DNA of 64,000 nt from Pedobacter heparinus DSM 2366. Its GTDB lineage: Bacteria > Bacteroidota > Bacteroidia > Sphingobacteriales > Sphingobacteriaceae. The notes beneath the pieces were generated by a model, which was not told the DNA's origin, searched no databases, and saw only the letters and a list, made by a program, of their open reading frames with translations. The DNA lies in contig NC_013061.1 of NCBI RefSeq assembly GCF_000023825.1, forward strand, positions 2,542,001 through 2,606,000. Direction: 5' to 3'. A program made the position numbers and the translations under genes. This document shows positions 45,006-52,908 of this stretch, in pieces; position 1 is the stretch's first letter, and every line of letters begins with the position of its first letter.

Positions 45006-45987
45006 GACTGGTAAAGCTATCAATTAATTGCATCGATAACAATGCCTCATCGGCCGAACAGGGATTATCGGTTCTGCCCAGGAAGTATTTCACTACCTGT
45101 TCTATCATGGGTTGCTGTACATGGGCCAAAGGATCAAATATAAAATCCTCTTCCTCACCCTGTTTGCTTAAGGTTACCTTATGGCCAAACATCGGAAAAC
45201 TTATTTTTCCTTTGCTGCCAATAATTTCGCATACATCCAGTTTTTCAGCGGCTGTGAAACACCATGTACCGTTAAACAATACCCCATTTTTAAACAGGAT
45301 CTGTCCGCTAACAACATCGTCAGCAGCATATAAGCCGGCCTGGTTTAAAGAAATCCCTGAAGATTTCAATACTTCCCCAAAAAAATAAACCATCAGGTCC
45401 AGCTGGTGCGGGGCCAGGTCATGGAACAGGCCACCTCCCGAAACGGCAGGATCAAGCCGCCAGTTGGTAGCAGAACTTGCAATCAGGTCTGATTGATGCG
45501 GCTGGAACAACTGGAGCTGAACAATACTCACGTCGCCGATAACTTTTTCATCTATCAGCGATTTGATCTTTAAAAACATGGGTTGCTCGCGCCGGTAATG
45601 TGCTACGCTCAGTTTAACCTGATGCTGCTCGGCAGCAGCTTTCATTCTCAGTGCAGCTTCAGCATTCATGGTCATCGGCTTTTCTACATAAACCGGTTTT
45701 CCTGCTGCCAATGCCATTAAAGTATATTCTTCATGTTGCAAAGGGGGTGTAGCTATATAAACAGCATTTACTTCAGGATCGTTAATGAGTGCAGCTGCAT
45801 CGTTGTACCACCTGGGCACTCCATGCCTTTTTGCATAATCCATGGCTTTTGTGCCGTCTCTGCGCATCACTGCTACCAGTGAGGAATGGAGCACCTTGTT
45901 AAATGCAGGCCCGCTTTTGACTTCAGTAACGTCACCACAGCCAATGATCCCCCATTTAATCTCGTCAGTTGCATTTATTCCCAACAT
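44989..45987 (-). CDS. Gfo/Idh/MocA family NAD(P)-dependent oxidoreductase
   Basis: 332 residues from ATG at 45987 (GGA 5 nt upstream). This start places the Rossmann motif IKWGIIGCGDV near residue 9; an ATG at 46053 would add 22 residues. The EKPMT motif holding the catalytic Lys of the family and the C-terminal GGGLFHDLAPHQLDL segment are clear. Such enzymes oxidise or reduce sugars or inositols. Start of the operon with the two ABC genes; no substrate clue. Confidence 0.9.
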   Translation of the reverse strand: MLGINATDEIKWGIIGCGDVTEVKSGPAFNKVLHSSLVAVMRRDGTKAMDYAKRHGVPRWYNDAAALINDPEVNAVYIATPPLQHEEYTLMALAAGKPVYVEKPMTMNAEAALRMKAAAEQHQVKLSVAHYRREQPMFLKIKSLIDEKVIGDVSIVQLQLFQPHQSDLIASSATNWRLDPAVSGGGLFHDLAPHQLDLMVYFFGEVLKSSGISLNQAGLYAADDVVSGQILFKNGVLFNGTWCFTAAEKLDVCEIIGSKGKISFPMFGHKVTLSKQGEEEDFIFDPLAHVQQPMIEQVVKYFLGRTDNPCSADEALLSMQLIDSFTSHEKIS

Positions 45988-46119
45988 ATTCCATATTTTT
46001 TCTATGAAGTAGTTAGGCTTATCGTTCATTTGATCACTTAATGATATCTCCATTCCAACTACTGCTTTTCCAATTTAAAGGCGTACAACCGTCTATTTAA
46101 GACTTTGATAAACAATGTA

Positions 46120-46135
46120 ATTTACGATCGTAAAT
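46120..46135. promoter_or_regulatory. 16-bp perfect palindrome, candidate operator
   Basis: ATTTACGATCGTAAAT lies between the divergent oxidoreductase and beta-barrel genes. A perfect 16-bp palindrome here is a good candidate for a dimeric regulator site. The word GATCGTA recurs at about 46199. Confidence 0.5.
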
Positions 46136-46243
46136 GTCTCGAAATAAATTCTTATAAACAAAAAAGGAAAGAAAATTGTTAATTTATGTATCAGAAACTG
46201 ATCGTAGTTTCATCATCTATAAAAAATGTTAAATCAACGTCTT

Positions 46244-46825
46244 ATGAAAAAGTTATTTTTTACACTTATTCTTGGAGGTACTGTAGCATTTGGAGCAAAT
46301 GCACAGATCCAAAAAGGAAATGTAATGATGGGGGCCAATCTCTCCAACATCAGTTTTGGTTTAGATAAACCGAATGCCTTCACCTTTAATGTTAGCCCTA
46401 AAGCTGCCTGGTTTGTGCAGGACGGACTTGCATTTGGTGGTGAGGTAAACCTCGGACTGGCCACACAAAAAGGATCGGGAACAGATTTTAGCTATGGAGT
46501 AAGTGCCCTGGGTAGATATTATGGTGAAACAGGTGCCAACGAATTGGTTAAAAGCTCAAGGTTTTTTGGCGAAGCTACTGTAGGGATACAAGGATATAAT
46601 CCTTCCGGCGGTGGCAGTACTAATGGATTGGGCTTTAGTTTTGGCCCGGGTTTTACTTATTTTGTAACTCCTACTATCGGGTTGGAAGCTTTGCTCAAAT
46701 ACAATGGTGTTGTTGGTTTTGGTTCAAGTGTTTATGCCCATAACCTGGGTGTTGGTGTTGGTTTCCAGATTTATTTACCCGGAAAAAGCACTGCAAGAAA
46801 AGTGCAGCGTGACATGAACCAATAA
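46244..46825 (+). CDS. Outer membrane beta-barrel protein
   Basis: 193 residues from ATG at 46244 with signal peptide ending GANAQ (an ATG at 46226 would add six residues). Glycine-rich amphipathic strands (LSNISFGL, GGEVNLGLA, GLGFSFGPGFTYF, LGVGVGFQIYL) fit an 8-stranded OmpA-like/OmpW-like barrel. Function unknown. Single-gene unit with a terminator 19 bp after the stop. Confidence 0.8.
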   Translation: MKKLFFTLILGGTVAFGANAQIQKGNVMMGANLSNISFGLDKPNAFTFNVSPKAAWFVQDGLAFGGEVNLGLATQKGSGTDFSYGVSALGRYYGETGANELVKSSRFFGEATVGIQGYNPSGGGSTNGLGFSFGPGFTYFVTPTIGLEALLKYNGVVGFGSSVYAHNLGVGVGFQIYLPGKSTARKVQRDMNQ

Positions 46826-46843
46826 ACAGGTTTAGTGTAAAAT

Positions 46844-46879
46844 AAAAAAACGGGGTCCGGTTGGTCCCCGTTTTTTTTT
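46844..46879 (+). terminator. Intrinsic terminator of beta-barrel gene
   Basis: AAAAAAACGGGG / CCCCGTTTTTTTTT with an inner CC/GG pair and GGTT loop, 19 bp after the stop codon. Confidence 0.85.
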
Positions 46880-47070
46880 GGCATGTTATATCCCTTCTGA
46901 ATTAGCGGCTATACGCAGCAAAGTGTAGAAGAAGTCTACAATTAAAAATCTATATAAAATTCATAATATGTTATTAATTAGATAGTTAAATGTTTTTTCT
47001 CATTTCTGGCATCATTATGAAACCTATACCAGATATAATTAACAAGAATTATTAATTGAAAAAATAAGTT

Positions 47071-47382
47071 ATGAAAAAGATCATTTTATCAGCAGCCTTT
47101 TTAGCATTAGCAGGATTAACCACAGTAAAAGCAACTGAAGTAAAAAACAACGTACCGGTTGTGGCTTATCAGGACAGTACTACCAAAACCCCGGTTGAGC
47201 TGAAAGACCTTCCGGAAGCAGTTCAAAAAACACTGCAGTCAGAGCCGGTTAAAGCATGGACACCAACGGAAGCATTTTTAGTAACCAATGCCGATAAAAC
47301 CTCATACTATCTGATCAACGTTAAAAAAGAAGCCGAAACCGGTTCTCTTAAAATAGATAAAGACGGTAAGGTTGTTCAATAA
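47071..47382 (+). CDS. Small secreted protein, PepSY-like
   Basis: 103 residues with signal peptide (MKKIILSAAFLALAG, cut near TVKAT). The mature part (VELKDLPEAVQKTLQ, AFLVTNADKTSYYLINV, LKIDKDGKVVQ) looks like one PepSY/beta-lactamase-inhibitor-like repeat: a helix and a beta-sheet. Such proteins occur in many Bacteroidota without known function. Terminator follows. Confidence 0.75.
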   Translation: MKKIILSAAFLALAGLTTVKATEVKNNVPVVAYQDSTTKTPVELKDLPEAVQKTLQSEPVKAWTPTEAFLVTNADKTSYYLINVKKEAETGSLKIDKDGKVVQ

Positions 47383-47419
47383 CCTGAAGGATGTTAGATC
47401 CCTATGAATACAATCAGTA

Positions 47420-47447
47420 CAAAAAGCCGGAGCAATCCGGCTTTTTG
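47420..47447. terminator. Bidirectional terminator
   Basis: CAAAAAGCCGGA / TCCGGCTTTTTG with a GCAA tetraloop. Ends the small secreted protein gene and can also stop the GH43 operon coming from the other side. Confidence 0.88.
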
Positions 47448-47465
47448 CATAAAAATTCATATTTA

Positions 47466-47496
47466 TTTGCATTATTCAAATTAATACGTACATTTG
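47466..47496 (+). promoter_or_regulatory. Consensus Bacteroidota promoter
   Basis: TTTG at 47466-47469, 19-nt spacer, TACATTTG at 47489-47496: an exact match to TTTG-N19-TAnnTTTG. The only reading unit downstream is a 50-nt stretch ending in a terminator. Confidence 0.75.
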
Positions 47497-47501
47497 TCCT
47501 G

Positions 47502-47555
47502 AGAGCGTTAATTTAACGGGGGTAAGTCTTAGGACCTATCCCCGTTTCTTTTTAT
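47502..47555 (+). ncRNA. Candidate small RNA of about 50 nt
   Basis: Follows the consensus promoter just upstream by a few bases. It contains hairpin AACGGGG-GTAAGTC / GACCTAT-CCCCGTT with a TTAG loop, then TCTTTTTAT. The hairpin fills most of the RNA. The 3' end reaches the last codon of the convergent GH43 gene, so it could act in cis on that mRNA's end or in trans. No family recognised. Confidence 0.5.
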
Positions 47556-48649
47556 CCCCCCTCTTCTCCCGAAGGCTTTTTCAACAGTTTGCCTGCTGGC
47601 TCCGGTTTTCCAAAATCCGGGTTGCCATCTTTGTCCCATTTAAACTTTTGCATCATGATATCACGTTCCCAGCCCGGCTTTGTGCTACGCTTGGTATGGT
47701 AAATCATCCACCATTCCTTCCCGTCTGGCGAAGTGGTAAAACTCGCATGCCCCGTGCCATGAACTGTCTGGGTACCCTGAAATACAGGACCGGATTTCAG
47801 CCAGTTGGCAGCATCCAGGAGTGATCTGGCCGGATCCTTTAAACGGAGCTGTCCAAGTCTGTATTCAGGTGTCCAGGATTCACGGGTAGAGTAAATGATA
47901 AAAACCTGTCCCTTATGCAGTAAAAACTCGGGGCCTTCGTTCAGGTTCAAAGGGCCTCCCTGTTCCCATGGCTGGTCGGGGCCCGATAGTTTAACCCGTT
48001 TTGAACTGATCGTCCAGGGATTGCTCATCTCTGCAATATAAAGCTGCTGCGATGTTTTATCTGTATCCATATTTTTTTCCCATCCTGACCATACTGCATA
48101 GAGTTTGCCCTTTATACTGGCTACATTTACATCAATTGCCCATATCGTACCACTCGGATCATTCTTATCTACACCTGTCTGTAATAATCCCCGGTCTATA
48201 TATTGTCCCTGCGGATCATCAGAAACCGATTCCAGTACACCAGAGCGCTGATGGATATACGGCGCTCCCTTTTTTCTGCCCGCGGCATAATAAATATACC
48301 ACCTGTTGTTCATGTGATGCAGTTCAGGAGCCCAGATCTGGGTCGAATTCCAGCCGGTATCCGGGGCTGTCCATACTGTTATTTTGCTGCCGGGCTCCGT
48401 AAGTTTCAGTGATCTGCAAACCGAAATCCCTTTACTGTCCACGTTCCCGTTGCTCAGGCAGGTATAATAATATTTTCCCGATTTAATTACCCAGGGATCT
48501 GCCCCCGCTGCTATCGGGTTTTTAAACATCCCTTTTAAGGTATCCGGTAATTCATTTTTACCCTCATCTGCAGCGGTATATCCGCTTAAGGTGGCCAGCA
48601 TGCAGCAGGATGTAGCCATAAACAACCAGCTTCCTATTCTTCTTTTCAT
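47552..48649 (-). CDS. Glycoside hydrolase family 43 protein
   Basis: 365 residues with an N-terminal signal peptide. Five-bladed propeller features: ADPWVI (Asp51, general base), AIDVNV (Asp173, pKa modulator) and NEGPEF (Glu238, general acid). GH43 enzymes remove arabinose, xylose or galactose. Start codon shares an A with the stop of the GH88 gene (TAATG), so the two are translationally coupled. Substrate not readable; side-chain trimming of a uronic-acid polymer fits the context. Confidence 0.9.
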   Translation of the reverse strand: MKRRIGSWLFMATSCCMLATLSGYTAADEGKNELPDTLKGMFKNPIAAGADPWVIKSGKYYYTCLSNGNVDSKGISVCRSLKLTEPGSKITVWTAPDTGWNSTQIWAPELHHMNNRWYIYYAAGRKKGAPYIHQRSGVLESVSDDPQGQYIDRGLLQTGVDKNDPSGTIWAIDVNVASIKGKLYAVWSGWEKNMDTDKTSQQLYIAEMSNPWTISSKRVKLSGPDQPWEQGGPLNLNEGPEFLLHKGQVFIIYSTRESWTPEYRLGQLRLKDPARSLLDAANWLKSGPVFQGTQTVHGTGHASFTTSPDGKEWWMIYHTKRSTKPGWERDIMMQKFKWDKDGNPDFGKPEPAGKLLKKPSGEEGG

Positions 48650-49860
48650 TATTTCTGTAGTTTTTTATAACGCAGTAAGGCCTCCGCATAATAATAATCT
48701 GCATAGGTAAGCGGCACATCCACTTCAGATTTCCCAGGCAGGTGACCTACACTTTTGGTTAGCAGAAAACCGCTGTTTTCTCCGTATAAAGACTGATAAG
48801 GAGGTTTTGACAGTGAACGGATCATGAGTTCAGCGGCCGAAACGTATTGATCAGCCAGTGCTTTATCAGTATAGCCGGCCAGTTCCAGCAAAGCCGATGC
48901 AATCAGCGAACCGGCAGAGGCATCTCTCGAAGCATCCGGAATATTCGGTGCATTGAAATCCCAGTATGGAATTTTATCTGCAGGCAGCTTAGGGTTGTCA
49001 AGTATAAAGCCAGCTATCTTTTTGGCCAGTTCCAGGTACCTGGTGTCTTTAGTTTCCCGGTACATCACTGTATAACCATATAGGCCCCAGCCCTGTCCCC
49101 TTGCCCAGGCAGAATCATCTGCATAGCCCTGCACCGTTTGTTTTTTACGTACGGCACCGGTATTGCTGTCGTATATCACCAGGTGATAGGAACTGAAGTC
49201 GGGCCTGAAATGATTTTTCATCGTAGTATTGGCATGCGTAACTGCTATGTCGTAAAAAGATTTGTCACCTGTTTCTTTAGCTGCCCAGAACAACAGTTCC
49301 AGGTTCATCATATTGTCAATGATCACCTTAAATTCGGATGGGTCTTTAGAGTTCCAGGAACGGATACAGCCCACTTTGGGGTTAAAACGACTGGCCAGGG
49401 AACGGGCACTGTTAATCAGGATCTGCTTATAGGCCGCTGATGGTTTCAAACGGTTGGCATTTCCAAAACTGCAGTACATCATAAAGCCCAGGTCATGCGT
49501 GCTTTTGTTAAACTGTTCTTTTTCCAAAAGCTTTAACCGGTTTAGCGCCTCGGTATACAGTACCGGGTCTTTGCCCAGTTCATACAGGTACAAGAGCGTA
49601 CCCGGATAAAATCCGCTGCACCACCATTCAGAATTGCTGGTCACCAGTTTCCCGTTTTTATCCAGGCTACGTGGCAGTTTATCTGCAGGGATCTGCTTCA
49701 TAAAGTATTTATACTGTTCTTCTGCAGCTTTAATGTCTTTATCAACAATTTGCGCAAGGTCATTGCTGTTTTGGTTCGCTTTACGGACACCACATCCCCC
49801 TATCGCAAAGGAAACTGTGGTCAGTACAAACAGGCTTTTTAAAATCAGGTTTCTTTTCAT
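48649..49860 (-). CDS. Unsaturated glucuronyl/uronyl hydrolase (GH88)
   Basis: 403 residues, lipoprotein signal (GGCGVRK). The (alpha/alpha)6 enzyme hydrates the 4,5-double bond left by polysaccharide lyases. Marks: HDLGF with Asp123 and IDNMMNLELL with Asp182, equivalent to the two catalytic Asp of Bacillus UGL, and the aromatic ADDSAWARGQGW. It implies that a lyase-cut uronate polymer (glycosaminoglycan, xanthan- or ulvan-like) feeds this PUL; no lyase is in the window. Confidence 0.92.
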   Translation of the reverse strand: MKRNLILKSLFVLTTVSFAIGGCGVRKANQNSNDLAQIVDKDIKAAEEQYKYFMKQIPADKLPRSLDKNGKLVTSNSEWWCSGFYPGTLLYLYELGKDPVLYTEALNRLKLLEKEQFNKSTHDLGFMMYCSFGNANRLKPSAAYKQILINSARSLASRFNPKVGCIRSWNSKDPSEFKVIIDNMMNLELLFWAAKETGDKSFYDIAVTHANTTMKNHFRPDFSSYHLVIYDSNTGAVRKKQTVQGYADDSAWARGQGWGLYGYTVMYRETKDTRYLELAKKIAGFILDNPKLPADKIPYWDFNAPNIPDASRDASAGSLIASALLELAGYTDKALADQYVSAAELMIRSLSKPPYQSLYGENSGFLLTKSVGHLPGKSEVDVPLTYADYYYAEALLRYKKLQK

Positions 49861-49898
49861 TGAAATTTTTATTTGTGTGTTTATTATTTACTAAAATA

Positions 49899-51131
49899 CT
49901 ACTCCCGGGCATGGTCTGTTGTTACATCCAGACCTTTCCAGATCTTTTTTGCCGTCCAGTCGGCATCAGGCCCTTTCCAGAAAGGGTCATCAGCCGGTAA
50001 GCCCAACATCAAAAAGGCTTGCGAGCATAAATATAAGCTTCCTGTCGAAATATATTCTTCACCAACGCCGGGCTGATATCCATATAGCCCTATACGTAGC
50101 CATCCGGCCTCGTCAAAGGTGCCTGGTGCTTCTACCTGCCTCCTGATCAGGGTATACAAGGCAGCTCTTACCTGCTGGGGCAACAGCTCTTTTGGCAGGT
50201 TTTTCCGCAATACGGCCTGTGCCAGGCTCTGGAAAGCACCAAACCTGTAGGCCAGGGAACGCCCGATGGGCGGATAAGTCCCTTCCGGAGAAATCAACCT
50301 TTCCTGCACTTCTGCGTAGCGGTTTGCCCTGTTGTTTACCAGGTCAAATGTTCTTTTATCTATACTTTTTCGCCCGGCCAAAACAGCGCATACATCAACC
50401 AGCATAGGCTGGATCACAAAGCTGTTGTAATAATCCCAATGGAAATTAGGCCCGTCACCATAAGCACCATCACCCTTATACCACAGCATATGCGATTTCA
50501 GTGCATAATCAATGCGCATCCTGTCACCCGAGTTGTCAAATTTTAACAAGGCTGCTTCAATTGTTGCACTAAACATTAGCCAGTTGCTGTAGGATGGGAT
50601 AATGGCTCTAGACGATTTTAAGGCAGCAATTACATTGGCCCTGGTTTTTTCGTCCAGCGGTTCCCACAACTGCCCGGGTGCTCTCAGCAATGCCTGGGCA
50701 AAAAAAGCAGCATCAACCAGCGGCTGCCCGCCTTTATTGAAATTCATAAAATCCGGCCCTTCGGGATCTGTCGCATTGTGGATTCCTTTTCTGGCCAGTT
50801 CTATGTATTTTTTTCGCAGCAGGCCCTCTTCTGTTTTATCGGGTCCCAGTTCCAGCCAGGGGGCCATGCCCGCCAGTAAACGCCCAAAAGCCTCCAGGTA
50901 AGTATAATTTTTTCTGCCCTCTGTTTTTGCCTCAACAGGCATTAGCTCTTTTAATTTATTCTGGCTCAATACCTTCAATACCGGATCTGCAATTTTACTT
51001 AAGGTCTGTACCAGGTATTTTCTTTGTTGCTGCCCCGCGTCCGGAGCAGGTAGCCGGGCGGCAAAAGCATCGGGCTTTGCTACGCCCATCATCAGGAAAA
51101 GTGCTACGGTCAGGCTCCAATTTTTCTTCAT
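49899..51131 (-). CDS. DUF2264 domain protein
   Basis: 410 residues from ATG at 51131, which opens a signal peptide (MKKNWSLTVALFLMMG); an ATG at 51155 would overlap the SusD gene. The whole mature protein matches the DUF2264 style: long helical repeats with conserved YLEAFGRLLAGMAPWLEL, NWLMFSATIEAALL and HWDYYNSFVIQP, an (alpha/alpha)6-like fold. Function in this PUL unproven; possibly a hydrolase or lyase-related enzyme for uronate oligomers. Confidence 0.85.
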   Translation of the reverse strand: MKKNWSLTVALFLMMGVAKPDAFAARLPAPDAGQQQRKYLVQTLSKIADPVLKVLSQNKLKELMPVEAKTEGRKNYTYLEAFGRLLAGMAPWLELGPDKTEEGLLRKKYIELARKGIHNATDPEGPDFMNFNKGGQPLVDAAFFAQALLRAPGQLWEPLDEKTRANVIAALKSSRAIIPSYSNWLMFSATIEAALLKFDNSGDRMRIDYALKSHMLWYKGDGAYGDGPNFHWDYYNSFVIQPMLVDVCAVLAGRKSIDKRTFDLVNNRANRYAEVQERLISPEGTYPPIGRSLAYRFGAFQSLAQAVLRKNLPKELLPQQVRAALYTLIRRQVEAPGTFDEAGWLRIGLYGYQPGVGEEYISTGSLYLCSQAFLMLGLPADDPFWKGPDADWTAKKIWKGLDVTTDHARE

Positions 51132-51148
51132 CTGTGTATCTTTTAATT

Positions 51149-52903
51149 TTACCATCCCGGATTTTGGATCAGTGCGGGCATTTTCGAAATTTCTGTCTGG
51201 GGGATAGGCAATACATACATGGCAGGCCTGAAATTGTGCTTGCGTACAGGTGTAAGCGCATAGGTATAAGTACTGCCCGATTTGGTGATCTTTATGCCCT
51301 GGGTGGTCACATTATCAGTTTGCTCCGCAATCTTCCAGCGGCGCACATCCCAGAAACGGTGTTCTTCAAAAGCCAGCTCTACCCTTCTCTCATTCTGTAT
51401 CACCGCGCGCATCTCTTCCTGGCTCATGTTCGCTTTTAAGCCGTACAAGCCATCAGTACCCGCTTTTATCCCTGCCCTGTCTCGGATCTCAATAAGTTTA
51501 GGATAAGCCTTACTCGTTTGCCCGCTTTCATTAATGGCCTCTGCATAATTCAGCAATATCTCTGCATAACGGATCATGGCATAGCCTCTCTGTGTAGTAG
51601 CTGTACCATTTGCGCTTACATTTTCATCACACATTTTACGGCAATAATATCCTGTGGATGAACCGGAATACGGCGTTTTGATAGAGATGCTGTCCATGGT
51701 ACCGCCCGCACCTATAAAGGTATATACCGGGTCTTTCCGGTTGGTAGTCTTGTTAAACCAAAGGGCCCCATTGTAAATAACGGTATAACCCATGCGGGGA
51801 TCACGGTTGCTGTATGGGTTTGCTGCATCATAACCCTGTGGGTTGGATGGCGATTTCAGGTCGGTCGCAATCGGTTTCCCATTGATCGTCCCAAAATCGT
51901 TCACCAGGTTCTGCGTAGGCGATGAATACCAGTTGCCACCTCTTGATGGTGGATTGTAGAAATTTTCAAGGTCTTTATTGTTCGGCTTTAGCTGGGCAAA
52001 GATGAACTCGGGATTGGGGGCACGTGTTAAAAATACCTTGCTGAAACCTAAACCTGGTGTACTGTTGTCTTTCATCAGCGCATATTGGTTCAGGTTGATC
52101 ACATCTTCTGCAGCTTTTGCAGCATCTGCCCAGCGACTCAGGCTGGCCGCAGGATAACTTACCAGGGCTGCTTTTACCGGGTCTGAAGTGATGGCCCCAC
52201 CATTAAAAAGCGGACTGGCGGCATATAACAGTATCCTCGATTTTAAGGACAATGCCGCACCTCGTGTTACCCTGCCATAATCCCTTTCCGGGTAATCATC
52301 AACCAGTGGCAAGGCAGCTGCAATCTGGTCTAGCTCCTTAATCAGGTAGTCTACCGATTCTGCGTAGGTATTTCTAGGTACATTTACTTCGTCGCTGGCT
52401 TCAAATACTTTATCACCTATAATGGGTATACCACCAAAAGTTTTCACCATCATAAAGTAATACCAGGCCCTTAAAAAGCGGGCTTCGGCCTTGGTCCTTG
52501 CCTTAAGGGCGGCCGATAAAGGTGATCCATCTGCTTTTTGCAGGTAAATGTTGGCCCGCCTGATGTTGGCATAACCGGTAGTCCATACATCTGCAAAAGG
52601 AACATTATTGGCATTAAAGGTGGCATAAACTACAACAATGGTTTTTTCTGTGCCACCAATATTGCGGTATTCCGCCTCATCGCAGGTCTGTTCCAGGTTT
52701 CCCTTGCTGTCCCAGCGGCTTTTGGAATAACTGGCATGGATATCTGAATAAATCCTTGCCAGAAAATCCATGGTACGCGCACTATCGGCAAATACACTTT
52801 CTTCTGTAAATGCCGAATCATCTTTGTTATCCAGAAAATCACCCGATTTTTTACAGGCCGATATGGCCAGAAGAAGGGTCAGTAAATAGCATATCTTTTT
52901 CAT
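51149..52903 (-). CDS. SusD/RagB family lipoprotein (second PUL, distal pair)
   Basis: 584 residues, lipobox AISACKKSG. SusD marks: FTEESVFADSARTMDFLARIY, AEARFLRAWYYFMMVKTFGG, and NERRVELAFEEHRFWDVRRW near the C-terminus. Follows its SusC by 17 bp; homologous to the SusD at 56049-57722 (same NERRVELAFEEHRFWD block). Confidence 0.94.
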   Translation of the reverse strand: MKKICYLLTLLLAISACKKSGDFLDNKDDSAFTEESVFADSARTMDFLARIYSDIHASYSKSRWDSKGNLEQTCDEAEYRNIGGTEKTIVVVYATFNANNVPFADVWTTGYANIRRANIYLQKADGSPLSAALKARTKAEARFLRAWYYFMMVKTFGGIPIIGDKVFEASDEVNVPRNTYAESVDYLIKELDQIAAALPLVDDYPERDYGRVTRGAALSLKSRILLYAASPLFNGGAITSDPVKAALVSYPAASLSRWADAAKAAEDVINLNQYALMKDNSTPGLGFSKVFLTRAPNPEFIFAQLKPNNKDLENFYNPPSRGGNWYSSPTQNLVNDFGTINGKPIATDLKSPSNPQGYDAANPYSNRDPRMGYTVIYNGALWFNKTTNRKDPVYTFIGAGGTMDSISIKTPYSGSSTGYYCRKMCDENVSANGTATTQRGYAMIRYAEILLNYAEAINESGQTSKAYPKLIEIRDRAGIKAGTDGLYGLKANMSQEEMRAVIQNERRVELAFEEHRFWDVRRWKIAEQTDNVTTQGIKITKSGSTYTYALTPVRKHNFRPAMYVLPIPQTEISKMPALIQNPGW

Positions 52904-52908
52904 GATTC

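Noticed and set aside
47391..47516. Plus-strand frame of 41 codons after the small secreted protein
   Set aside because: It runs through the terminator at 47420-47447 and the promoter at 47466-47496, and has no ribosome site or domain.
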